12,915 bases of DNA from Campylobacterota bacterium (GCA_030595845.1 JAUVCL010000049.1:1-12915), one strand, 5' to 3'. Shown: positions 1 through 5,330, numbered from the stretch's first letter. Notes: generated by a model not told the origin, from the letters alone. Program-made: numbers and translations.

Positions 1-2
1 GT

Positions 3-203
3 GTTGAAAGACGAGGAACCTGGGCGTATTATTCTATTCGCTCACCGCTTGATAGATTTAGAACCGAAGCACTCGAAGAGATACGCCATCTGGAAATAAC
101 ACTTCCTCCGCTCAAAAAACTCTCACAGACAGGAGAATGTACACTATTACCCCACCAAGTAAATACCCAAACTTTTGAAAGAACGAGAGGGGGTAAGAGG
201 TGA
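3..203 (+). CDS. arsR: ArsR-family transcriptional regulator, C-terminal end (N-terminus outside window; altered tail)
   Basis: Open from the left edge (codon phase starts at base 3) to TGA 201-203. The first visible residues, VERRGTWAYYSIRS, resemble the wing and last strand of ArsR/SmtB winged-helix repressors (the '...GLVE.R..G.W.YY.I' signature), followed by a charged helix that fits the C-terminal dimer helix. The DNA-recognition helix and the metalloid-binding cysteines lie upstream, so the sensor type cannot be checked. ArsR proteins repress ars operons until As(III) or Sb(III) binds, and arsC follows immediately, which supports the call. The last 18 residues (bases 147-200) are read from the left end of the inserted inverted-repeat element; without it the protein would end after codon 144-146 with TGA overlapping the arsC ATG. 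Family call is good for a fragment; regulation of arsC is inferred. Confidence 0.7.
   Translation, partial: VERRGTWAYYSIRSPLDRFRTEALEEIRHLEITLPPLKKLSQTGECTLLPHQVNTQTFERTRGGKR
147..178 (+). repeat. Left terminal inverted repeat of the element
   Basis: A 32-base arm beginning TTACCCCACC and ending TTTTGA, complementary to 381-412 at 31 of 32 positions. The flanking TA extends the symmetry to 34 bases. It now encodes most of the aberrant ArsR tail. Confidence 0.85.
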
Positions 204-380
204 GTGAAAAAAGCTGTAGGACTAACTGGTTAATTCAAAGATTTTTTTGCTTACATATTGCCTTCTCTCGTTCTTCCCGAAGGGTGCAGTGCTTTCGCCC
301 ATACTCTGCGTTAGATTTTCTTGAATTTGCTAAGGCGAGTCCTTCAAAAATCTGCCTTGATTATGAACGAAATCACAGCA

Positions 381-412
381 TCAAAAATTTGGGTATTTAC
401 TTGGTGGGGTAA
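381..412 (-). repeat. Right terminal inverted repeat of the element
   Basis: Complement of 147-178 with a single mismatch at 387. Its outer end reads GGTGGGG (403-409) four bases before the arsC ATG, so the element may now supply a substitute ribosome-binding sequence for arsC. Confidence 0.85.
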
Positions 413-413
413 T

Positions 414-827
414 ATGAATCAAAAGAAACAAGTACTGATCTTATGTACAGGAAACAGCTGCCGTTCCATTATGGCTGAAGCGATGCTCAATGCAAAGCTT
501 GGTGATTGCCTTGAAGCACAAAGTTCCGGTGTAAAAGCCAGTGGCAAGGTTAACCCTCACGCTCAGGCACTTTTGGAGTCAAAAGGGGAATGGAGAGCAG
601 TCTATCACTCTAAAGTGATAGAATCTGTATTAAACACAGCATTTGACCTTGTTATCACAGTATGTGATCATGCTAAAGAGACTTGCCCTATGTTTCCAAA
701 AGCAGTTAAAACCATACATGTAGGTTTTGATGACCCAAGCGGAAAAGCCATTTTAGAGTATGAAAAGACCTACGATCTCATTGAAAAAGAGTTACTGCCA
801 ATGATTAAATATGAGCTCTGTAAATAA
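414..827 (+). CDS. arsC: Arsenate reductase, thioredoxin-dependent ArsC (low-molecular-weight phosphatase fold)
   Basis: A 137-residue cytoplasmic enzyme reducing arsenate to arsenite, normally regenerated by thioredoxin. The P-loop CTGNSCRS places the nucleophile at Cys11 and the phosphate-binding Arg at 17. The shuttle pair is Cys84 and Cys91 in VCDHAKETCP, matching the Cys10/82/89 triad of the S. aureus enzyme, and FDDPSGK (105-111) carries the catalytic Asp. Length is normal for the family (about 130-140). The start is ATG 414, immediately before the conserved NQKKQVLILC strand; the longer in-frame start at 321 would be read inside the inserted element and adds foreign residues. The original ribosome site, AGGAG 131-135, is now 266 bp further away, so translation must rely on GGTGGGG 403-409 or be weak. 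No arsenite exporter is visible in the window. Confidence 0.93.
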   Translation: MNQKKQVLILCTGNSCRSIMAEAMLNAKLGDCLEAQSSGVKASGKVNPHAQALLESKGEWRAVYHSKVIESVLNTAFDLVITVCDHAKETCPMFPKAVKTIHVGFDDPSGKAILEYEKTYDLIEKELLPMIKYELCK

Positions 828-862
828 AACAGTCGAATAACGCTTTGTCACTTCTGTTTTTT
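827..862 (+). terminator. Possible weak terminator after arsC
   Basis: AAACAG (827-832) can pair with CTGTTT (854-859), followed by further T residues (to 862). The stem is only 6 bp with a 21-base loop, so this is suggestive only. Confidence 0.25.
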
Positions 863-1038
863 CTCTACGAAAAGATTAACCCTCTCTTAATATTTATAGC
901 ATAAAAAAGTTTTAAGGCTTTAAATCAAAAACTTACATCTAAATTACTACTTTACTAACCTATTTATGATTTTTCTATAAAAACATATTTTTATAATTCA
1001 ACTTATCCCCCTATATGACGTGCTCTCTAAGTAATCGT
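863..1038. other. AT-rich intergenic stretch between arsC and the tetR control region
   Basis: No coding frame with a ribosome site was seen here. The only structure is an AT-only hairpin, TATAAAAA (976-983) and TTTTTATA (988-995) around a 4-base loop, of unknown meaning. Together with the operators and promoter to 1162 it makes up the 335-bp gap between arsC and tetR. Confidence 0.5.
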
Positions 1039-1054
1039 ATGAACAAATGTTCAT
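1039..1054. promoter_or_regulatory. TetR-type operator 1 (distal)
   Basis: Palindrome ATGAACA-AA-TGTTCAT with core GAACA-NN-TGTTC at 1041-1052, centre 1046.5. It is the most extended of three matching sites upstream of tetR and lies about 70 bp before the -35 box. Confidence 0.75.
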
Positions 1055-1082
1055 TATATATTTTAACGATACCAAAATAAAA

Positions 1083-1094
1083 GAACACTTGTTC
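1083..1094. promoter_or_regulatory. TetR-type operator 2 (middle)
   Basis: GAACACTTGTTC, centre 1088.5, exactly 42 bp from operator 1. It shares its 12-base core and three bases on each side with operator 3, and lies upstream of the -35 element. Confidence 0.75.
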
Positions 1095-1115
1095 ATATAT
1101 TATATTATTATGCTA

Positions 1116-1144
1116 TTGACAAAAGAACACTTGTTCACTATAAT
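1116..1144 (+). promoter_or_regulatory. Sigma-70 consensus promoter of the tetR operon
   Basis: TTGACA (1116-1121) and TATAAT (1139-1144) match consensus at every base, with the optimal 17-bp spacer. This is much stronger than other promoters in the window, which suits a gene kept off by a repressor. The predicted start near 1151 leaves a leader of about 12 bases that includes or abuts AAAGGA (1151-1156). Confidence 0.88.
1125..1136. promoter_or_regulatory. TetR-type operator 3 in the promoter spacer
   Basis: GAACACTTGTTC, centre 1130.5, 42 bp from operator 2. It lies wholly within the 17-bp spacer between the -35 and -10 boxes of the tetR promoter, so a bound repressor would block RNA polymerase. 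Confidence 0.85.
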
Positions 1145-1162
1145 ATCATCAAAGGATCTACT

Positions 1163-1816
1163 ATGAACGATCAGAGCGTTACTTTCCCCCCTTCAAAAGG
1201 AAGTAAGACAAAAGACAAAATACTAAAACATGCCCTAAAACTCTTTTCGAGTAAAGGTTATAAGGCAACCACGGTCAGAGACATCTCTGGCTCTATAGGA
1301 ATCAAACAAAGTGCACTTTATAATCACTTTAAAAACAAAGATGAGATACTTGAGACACTGATAAGTAATCTCACCTCTTCTGCCATAGTGACTTTATTTA
1401 ACGATAAAGAGGCACAGGGGCTCCATAAACAGGGAAAGGCTCTGTTGATGTCCATTGGTACTACATTTAAGCTTATAGGCTTTGACAAGGAAAATGAAGC
1501 CCTTTTTAAGCTTTTGATGCAGGAGATCTATAGGAATGAAGCCATAAGAGAGATCTATAACGATCATTTTTACCAGCAGAACGTCAAAAAGCTCTCTGGA
1601 CTCTTCTTTGGGATGATGCAGGATGAGATGATCAAGTCCTCAGACCCTCTATTGCTTGCCAATGAGTTCTTTTCTCCACTCTTTTTCTATCAGATGCAGG
1701 TTACTTTGCTAAAATTAGATAAAAAATCGACCTCTTCCGTAGTTTCCATGTTTGAAAAACATGTTGATTTCTTTTGGGAAAATATTAAGCTAGAGAAACA
1801 AACGTCCCTATTTTAG
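1163..1816 (+). CDS. TetR/AcrR-family transcriptional repressor
   Basis: A 217-residue protein. The N-terminal TetR DNA-binding domain covers about residues 16-62: helix KDKILKHALKLFSSKGY, then the helix-turn-helix TTVRDISGSIGIKQSALYNHF, then KNKDEILETL. The remaining about 150 residues form the helical ligand and dimer domain, which is too variable to suggest a ligand. ATG 1163 is chosen because AAAGGA stands 6 bases upstream. The promoter carries three identical-core palindromes, one inside the spacer, so autorepression with release by an unknown small molecule is the likely mode. The methyltransferase gene follows after 61 bp and is the probable regulated partner. Family assignment is firm; the inducer is unknown. 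Confidence 0.92.
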   Translation: MNDQSVTFPPSKGSKTKDKILKHALKLFSSKGYKATTVRDISGSIGIKQSALYNHFKNKDEILETLISNLTSSAIVTLFNDKEAQGLHKQGKALLMSIGTTFKLIGFDKENEALFKLLMQEIYRNEAIREIYNDHFYQQNVKKLSGLFFGMMQDEMIKSSDPLLLANEFFSPLFFYQMQVTLLKLDKKSTSSVVSMFEKHVDFFWENIKLEKQTSLF

Positions 1817-1877
1817 GGAGATACTAAATAATATTAATATTGATAATTATTTTAAAATTAAAAAATATGGAGAAACA

Positions 1878-2486
1878 ATGCATAAGAAAGAAGATCTGTT
1901 TGCAAACAAGTCAAAATCATGGGATATGAACTCAAAACGTGTACAAAATGCCAAAGGCATAGCTGACTTAATAGTAAAAAATATAAAGTTAAATAAGTCT
2001 ATGGAACTTATGGATTTTGGTGCAGGTACAGGTCTTTTGAGCTATTTTGTTGCACCCTATATAAGCAAGATTATTGCTGTAGATAACTCCCCTTCTATGC
2101 TTCTAGAGTTTGAAAATAAATGTGATGAATTCTCTTGTGAGACGGAAGTCATAGAAAAAGACTTAAGTACAGATACACTCGATAGAAAGTTTGATGGTGT
2201 GATATCTTCAATGACAATCCACCATTTAGAAGACATCCCTCTTCTTCTGTCTAAACTCTATACTATGCTTGATGAAGATGGATTTATAGCGTTAGCTGAT
2301 CTCGATAGCGAAGACGGAAGCTTCCATAGTGATAATACAGGTGTATTCCATTATGGTTTTGATCGTAAAAAGCTTGCTCAGTATGCAAATGAAGCTGGGT
2401 TTAAAGATGTGAGTTTCTCTTTAGCCAGTACCATTAACAAACCACATGCTAAATTTACAGTCTTTTTAATGACGGCAGTAAAATGA
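1878..2486 (+). CDS. Class I SAM-dependent methyltransferase, substrate unknown
   Basis: A 202-residue Rossmann-fold methyltransferase. Motif I is MDFGAGTG (45-52), the acidic residue after strand 2 is in IIAVDNSPSM (65-74), and motif IV/post-motif is FDGVISSMTIHHLEDI (105-120), typical of small-molecule enzymes of the Methyltransf_11/25 type. The N-terminus FANKSKSWDMNSKRVQNA resembles the 'F...A..WD....R...A' start of that group. GGAGA lies 5 bases before ATG 1878. It is probably co-transcribed with the upstream tetR, and its stop overlaps the next gene as ATGA, implying translational coupling. With TetR control, a detoxifying or efflux-linked methylation is conceivable, but nothing in the sequence names the substrate. 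Confidence 0.88.
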   Translation: MHKKEDLFANKSKSWDMNSKRVQNAKGIADLIVKNIKLNKSMELMDFGAGTGLLSYFVAPYISKIIAVDNSPSMLLEFENKCDEFSCETEVIEKDLSTDTLDRKFDGVISSMTIHHLEDIPLLLSKLYTMLDEDGFIALADLDSEDGSFHSDNTGVFHYGFDRKKLAQYANEAGFKDVSFSLASTINKPHAKFTVFLMTAVK

Positions 2487-2656
2487 TGAAGTATCTATGG
2501 TTCGCTCTGTTTTTTGTTGTGCTTGTTTGGTCAGCCATCAATCCTAAAGACCAATTTATCTGGTTTCTAGAAGTTGTTCCTGCACTCATAGGCGGGATAG
2601 TAGCACTTTTACTGTTTTCCAGATATCATGACAAACAGCTTAAGGAAAAAAGATGA
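2483..2656 (+). CDS. Small two-helix membrane protein resembling the N-terminus of DUF2238/YjdF proteins
   Basis: A 57-residue frame starting at ATG 2483, overlapping the methyltransferase stop by ATGA. It has a first hydrophobic helix (about 4-19, YLWFALFFVVLVWSAI), a conserved-looking linker NPKDQFIWFLEVVP (20-33), a second helix (about 34-46) and a basic end, SRYHDKQLKEKR. The linker and the W..AI.P...W.LE..P pattern recall, from memory, the first part of the YjdF/DUF2238 inner-membrane family (about 200 residues). Here the frame stops after two helices with a charged tail, so it is either a naturally short relative or a remnant. Coupling to the methyltransferase and lack of in-frame stops argue that it is expressed. 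Confidence 0.72.
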   Translation: MMKYLWFALFFVVLVWSAINPKDQFIWFLEVVPALIGGIVALLLFSRYHDKQLKEKR

Positions 2657-2686
2657 TATTACTTGCTCTCATAAAGTAGTTTGGAG

Positions 2687-3151
2687 TTAGTCAAAAGTAA
2701 TAAACATAAATTCATAGGGAGAATTTTCAGACCCTATTTTGATTATATTTCCATCCTTTAGTTCAAAGCTACCACCCGTATCTTCGCTACCTATTTTTTG
2801 GTTATTAACTATAGTTCCTAAGGCACTTCCTCTATCAACTAGCAAATATCCAGAATCGACTTTTTCAATTTTAATATGTTGTCTGGATATTTCTAAATAC
2901 TGCCTATTATCGATAAGATAAATATCGTTATTGGGTTTACCAGGGTTTATTTTAACTCTTTCAGAATGTACCATTCCTCCATCTACATGCTCTACACGAG
3001 ACTCTCTTCCCATACGAAAGGGGAAATTCCAAATACCAATGACTTCATTGCCAAGACAATTGCCACTGATTGCATTTTTTGATTCAGGTGTGATTGCTTT
3101 TAAGACTGCTACAGGTGTGACACGACTCAATAAGGCTTGTTTATCTTCCAT
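2687..3151 (-). CDS. Stand-alone FHA-domain protein
   Basis: A 154-residue protein with no signal peptide or membrane segment. Residues about 44-150 form a forkhead-associated domain, which binds phosphothreonine peptides: FRMGRES (Gly48-Arg49), the LEISRQH core (Ser89, His92), then LLVDRGSALGTIVNN with Asn116 and KDGNIIKIG. The key Gly-Arg, Ser-x-x-His and Asn positions are present, so ligand binding looks intact. The first 40 residues have no recognised motif. ATG 3151 is chosen over ATG 3166 because GGGAG lies 8 bases upstream of it; that GGGAG is inside the extra codons of the longer frame. No Ser/Thr kinase, phosphatase or type VI secretion gene is nearby, so its phosphorylated partner is unknown. 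Confidence 0.85.
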   Translation of the reverse strand: MEDKQALLSRVTPVAVLKAITPESKNAISGNCLGNEVIGIWNFPFRMGRESRVEHVDGGMVHSERVKINPGKPNNDIYLIDNRQYLEISRQHIKIEKVDSGYLLVDRGSALGTIVNNQKIGSEDTGGSFELKDGNIIKIGSENSPYEFMFITFD

Positions 3152-3243
3152 AAAATTGACTCCCATTATTCAACTATCTTAGATATAATTTTTCAAGTAT
3201 ATCTTCATTTACCTAATAGAACTCCCAAACTAAGATTCTAAAA

Positions 3244-3271
3244 GTGTAGGAGAATATAAAATTCTCCTCAC
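3244..3271. promoter_or_regulatory. Near-perfect inverted repeat between divergent FHA and Gly-rich genes
   Basis: AGGAGAAT (3248-3255) and ATTCTCCT (3261-3268) pair perfectly around ATAAA. GTG (3244-3246) and CAC (3269-3271) extend the stem to 11 bp with one bulged T. It lies between two divergent start codons, about 93 bp from the FHA start and about 83 bp from the Gly-rich start, so it does not end a gene. It may be an operator or a transcript-leader hairpin; which is unknown. Confidence 0.5.
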
Positions 3272-3322
3272 GACTGCACAGTATTTTCGCCCTCACTTCA
3301 TGGTGACTTCACACTTCTATTT

Positions 3323-3328
3323 TATAAT
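3323..3328 (+). promoter_or_regulatory. Candidate -10 element for the Gly-rich secreted protein gene
   Basis: TATAAT 25 bases before the TTG start, with no recognisable -35. This is common in Campylobacterota promoters. Confidence 0.4.
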
Positions 3329-3353
3329 ACCTAACAATCATAAAGGATATAAA

Positions 3354-3716
3354 TTGAAAAAAACATTATTAACATTAGGTGCACTAGCACTTTTAGCTTC
3401 CCCCTCAGTATATGCAGCAAACGGTAATGGTGGTGGTGGGAAAAAGCAATATAAGCACCAATATAAGAAACAACATAAATATCAAAAACAAAATCAGTAT
3501 AAAGGTAGTAACGGTAGTGGACAGGGCCAAGGAAATGGTCAAGGAAGTATGTCTGGTGATGGCCAAGGTCAGAGAAGTGGTCAGGGTCAAGGAAATATGT
3601 CTGGCGGTGGCCAAGGCGGCGGTAACAAAAGTGGAAGCGGCATGAGAAGCGGTGGCGGTGGAAACAAAAGTGGCGGTGGCATGAGAGGTGGCGGAGGCGG
3701 TGGAGGAAAAAGATAA
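3354..3716 (+). CDS. Secreted cationic Lys/Gln/Tyr-rich and Gly-rich repeat protein
   Basis: A 120-residue protein from TTG 3354, chosen because AAAGGA sits 5-6 bases upstream and a textbook signal peptide starts there (MKKTLLTLGALALLASPSVYA, cut near residue 21). The ATG at 3300 would bury that signal behind 18 unrelated residues. The mature part has two blocks: residues 30-50, built of K, Q, Y and H, and 51-120, Gly-rich with N, S, Q and M. Inside the second block, GQGQGN...MSG.GQG (about 57-72 and 77-87) and GGGNKSG.GMR.G (about 88-100 and 101-112) each occur twice, suggesting growth by duplication. There is only one acidic residue (Asp69), so the product is very basic. No enzyme or domain is recognisable; a structural, matrix, nucleic-acid- or polyanion-binding role is a guess. 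Confidence 0.75.
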   Translation: MKKTLLTLGALALLASPSVYAANGNGGGGKKQYKHQYKKQHKYQKQNQYKGSNGSGQGQGNGQGSMSGDGQGQRSGQGQGNMSGGGQGGGNKSGSGMRSGGGGNKSGGGMRGGGGGGGKR

Positions 3717-3731
3717 ACTCTTTTTCTCCTA

Positions 3732-4316
3732 TTAGGGATGTTTTTTGATCTCAGCTACGATCATCCCTCTAAGTGAACCCAATTCAAATCCATGAGCCTG
3801 ATCTTTTGGGTAGTGTGTTTTGATCACTTCTTGAATCTCTGTACTTATATCCATACCATGACATTTTAAGCATACACCTTTTGTAACCAATGGTTTATAG
3901 ATTCTTGTTGTTTCTCCATCTTGTACTACTTTGATATCAGCAGGTAAAAATGTTTTTGCAACGATACTCGCTTCATATTCTTTCATGATCTTCTTATCTA
4001 AATCATCTGCAGCGTTTGCTTGGTTTCTGGCTTTAAGTGCAGTACGTCTTACCAAAGCATATTCAGGAAACTTACTGTTAACCTCTTTGGTAATACTCTC
4101 TGCCTGTGCCGTACAGAAGCCCATAGCTCCAAGACCTGTCTTGTCTGCTTTCATATGTATCTGCAGTTCTTCTTTAAGTGCTCCGCCTAACATTTTGATA
4201 TATTTGATACCCTCTTGTTTAACTGTCATCTCTGAAACAGTGCTAGGATTAGTGTCAGATGCAAGTGACATAGAAGTACTTAGTAGTGTTGCAAGAAGCA
4301 ATGTATTGATTTTCAT
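3732..4316 (-). CDS. Periplasmic c-type haem protein, DUF3365/Tll0287-like
   Basis: A 194-residue protein with a signal peptide (MKINTLLLATLLSTSMSLAS, about 1-20). The mature domain reads as the Tll0287-like haem domain: a long N-terminal helix, GAMGFCTAQA with Cys68, the RRTALKARNQAN segment (90-101), and one c-haem site CLKCH (Cys149, Cys152, His153) followed by GMDIS. As I recall, the structure of Tll0287 shows a c-haem with His and a distant Cys as axial ligands; Cys68 sits where that Cys is expected, an inference from memory. Such proteins are thought to be redox or gas sensors or electron carriers. Here it stands alone rather than fused to a kinase or cyclase. It is downstream of the methyltransferase on the same strand (51-bp gap) and convergent with the Gly-rich gene. 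Confidence 0.82.
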   Translation of the reverse strand: MKINTLLLATLLSTSMSLASDTNPSTVSEMTVKQEGIKYIKMLGGALKEELQIHMKADKTGLGAMGFCTAQAESITKEVNSKFPEYALVRRTALKARNQANAADDLDKKIMKEYEASIVAKTFLPADIKVVQDGETTRIYKPLVTKGVCLKCHGMDISTEIQEVIKTHYPKDQAHGFELGSLRGMIVAEIKKHP

Positions 4317-4367
4317 GATTCATCCATATTATAATTTTTTATTTTAAAATATTATGACTTAAGGAAC

Positions 4368-5294
4368 TTAAAGTATCTTGGTTGCCGTTAAAAATATGTA
4401 TTGTTTCCCTGTAAGTGTTACCCTGTACTTATGTTGTTGCAGATACTTTTTACAAAATATGACATCGTTATAGAGTAAAGACATCTCAGACATGGCATAG
4501 TTAGGTGCTTTAGCTCCATAGATCATCTCACCCCCTATCCATCTTGAGTTTGGAAATCCCAGGATAATAGCTGCATCTTTTTTCAGATAATTTTGCACTA
4601 ATGACATAAAAAAAGGTTTAAAATTGATACTGGGACTTTGCAGTGTTCCTATACTGATAAGCAAGTCAAATTTTCCTAGATCTAAATCTTCCAAAGCATT
4701 AATGTCGTGGGCATAGAGAGTTACATTACCTTCTTGAAATACCATTTTGGCGTAGGCTATAGCTGATTTTGAATGGTCTATACCTATAAACTCCATATTT
4801 TCATATTTATTTGTATGTAAAGAGTTTTTTATAACTGAAAATTCATCACCGGTATTAATACCAAGATTTAAAACACGGGTTCGTTCAGACAGTTTGACAT
4901 TGTTAAGCGCCTGTGTATAGTAGTAGAGAAAAGCCGGTTCTTCCATTTTATGTATCGATGAAAAGTGTGAGCCTACCCCATACTTTTCTTCCTTAGGACT
5001 TTCCGTATCGAGATGGAAAGAGCTTTGTGTTTCCAGTTTCTCAAACCTCAATGTAACAAGTGGGTACTCCCCCTCTTTAGGTGTAAGCATCTGACACAAT
5101 AGTAACTCAGCAAGATCGGTCCATGCTTTGTACCCTCTATGTATATAGGTTTTGTCTTCTACCACTATTTCATGACCTGCATATCCACTTCCCAAATCAG
5201 GGTCAAGTACACTAAAGGTAAGAGATGACTCTGTTTTAAGTTTATTTTGAAGTATGGGGAATATCTCTTGCATAGTATGATGCGTAAATATCAT
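4368..5294 (-). CDS. SAM-dependent methyltransferase with an extra N-terminal domain
   Basis: A 308-residue protein. The C-terminal part (about 138-308) is a class I methyltransferase: motif I VLNLGINTGDEF (141-152), the ribose-binding acidic position in FIGIDHS (169-175), HDIN (196-199) and FDLLISIGTLQS (209-220). Motif I has Asn and Ile where E/D and Gly-Ala are usual (LNLGINTG), so cofactor binding is likely but not certain. The first about 110 residues have no domain I recognise. The conserved-looking joint KYGVGSHFSSIHKMEEPAFLYYY is cut by convention near 105-126. ATG 5294 has AAAGG 6 bases upstream. It may be co-transcribed with the haem protein gene 51 bp downstream. The substrate is unknown; no pathway genes are adjacent. 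Confidence 0.82.
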   Translation of the reverse strand: MIFTHHTMQEIFPILQNKLKTESSLTFSVLDPDLGSGYAGHEIVVEDKTYIHRGYKAWTDLAELLLCQMLTPKEGEYPLVTLRFEKLETQSSFHLDTESPKEEKYGVGSHFSSIHKMEEPAFLYYYTQALNNVKLSERTRVLNLGINTGDEFSVIKNSLHTNKYENMEFIGIDHSKSAIAYAKMVFQEGNVTLYAHDINALEDLDLGKFDLLISIGTLQSPSINFKPFFMSLVQNYLKKDAAIILGFPNSRWIGGEMIYGAKAPNYAMSEMSLLYNDVIFCKKYLQQHKYRVTLTGKQYIFLTATKIL

Positions 5295-5321
5295 TGCGTA
5301 CCTTTAGGTTTCAGTGACACT

Positions 5322-5330
5322 ATTTTAACA
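5322..5330 (-). promoter_or_regulatory. Candidate extended -10 promoter of the methyltransferase gene
   Basis: Read on the minus strand: TGT-TAAAAT, an extended -10, about 28 bases before ATG 5294. No clear -35 is present. AAAGG (5301-5305) is the ribosome site in the short leader. Confidence 0.4.

Larger units (their letters stand above)
147..412. mobile_element. 266-bp MITE-like inverted-repeat element with TA target duplication, inserted at the arsR-arsC junction
   Basis: The ends are 32-bp terminal inverted repeats (147-178 and 381-412) with one mismatch (172 versus 387). TA flanks both sides (145-146 and 413-414). A second, perfect 11-bp inverted pair (179-189 with 265-275) abuts the left terminal repeat. 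Deleting the element plus one TA gives an arsR frame ending ...TGT ACA CTA TGA, with the arsC ATG overlapping as ATGA and AGGAG (131-135) 10 bases upstream, a normal translationally coupled junction. The element has no plausible gene; the 70-codon frame inside it has no recognisable content. TA duplication and long terminal repeats fit non-autonomous elements moved by IS630/Tc1-mariner-type transposases, but the parent family is inferred. The insertion keeps the arsC ATG because the duplicated TA supplies its first base. Confidence 0.75.

Noticed and set aside
200..412. 70-codon frame inside the inverted-repeat element
   Set aside because: It lies entirely in or next to the terminal repeats, has no ribosome site or recognisable motif, and is best explained by chance within the element.
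321..413. Upstream ATG that would lengthen ArsC by 31 residues
   Set aside because: The extra codons belong to the inserted element; the family starts just before the KQVLILCTGN strand, matching ATG 414.
2658..2701. 7-bp inverted pair ATTACTT/AAGTAAT between convergent genes
   Set aside because: The loop is 30 bases and there is no T tract; a chance match in AT-rich DNA is likely.
3152..3166. Longer start for the FHA protein
   Set aside because: The GGGAG ribosome site lies within these five codons, favouring ATG 3151.
3300..3353. ATG start 18 codons before the Gly-rich protein's signal peptide
   Set aside because: It would hide the signal peptide and also overlaps the candidate -10 element; TTG 3354 has AAAGGA.
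3405..3645. Alternative frames overlapping the Gly-rich gene on both strands
   Set aside because: They arise from the repetitive low-complexity sequence; neither has a ribosome site, and only the 3354 frame has a signal peptide.
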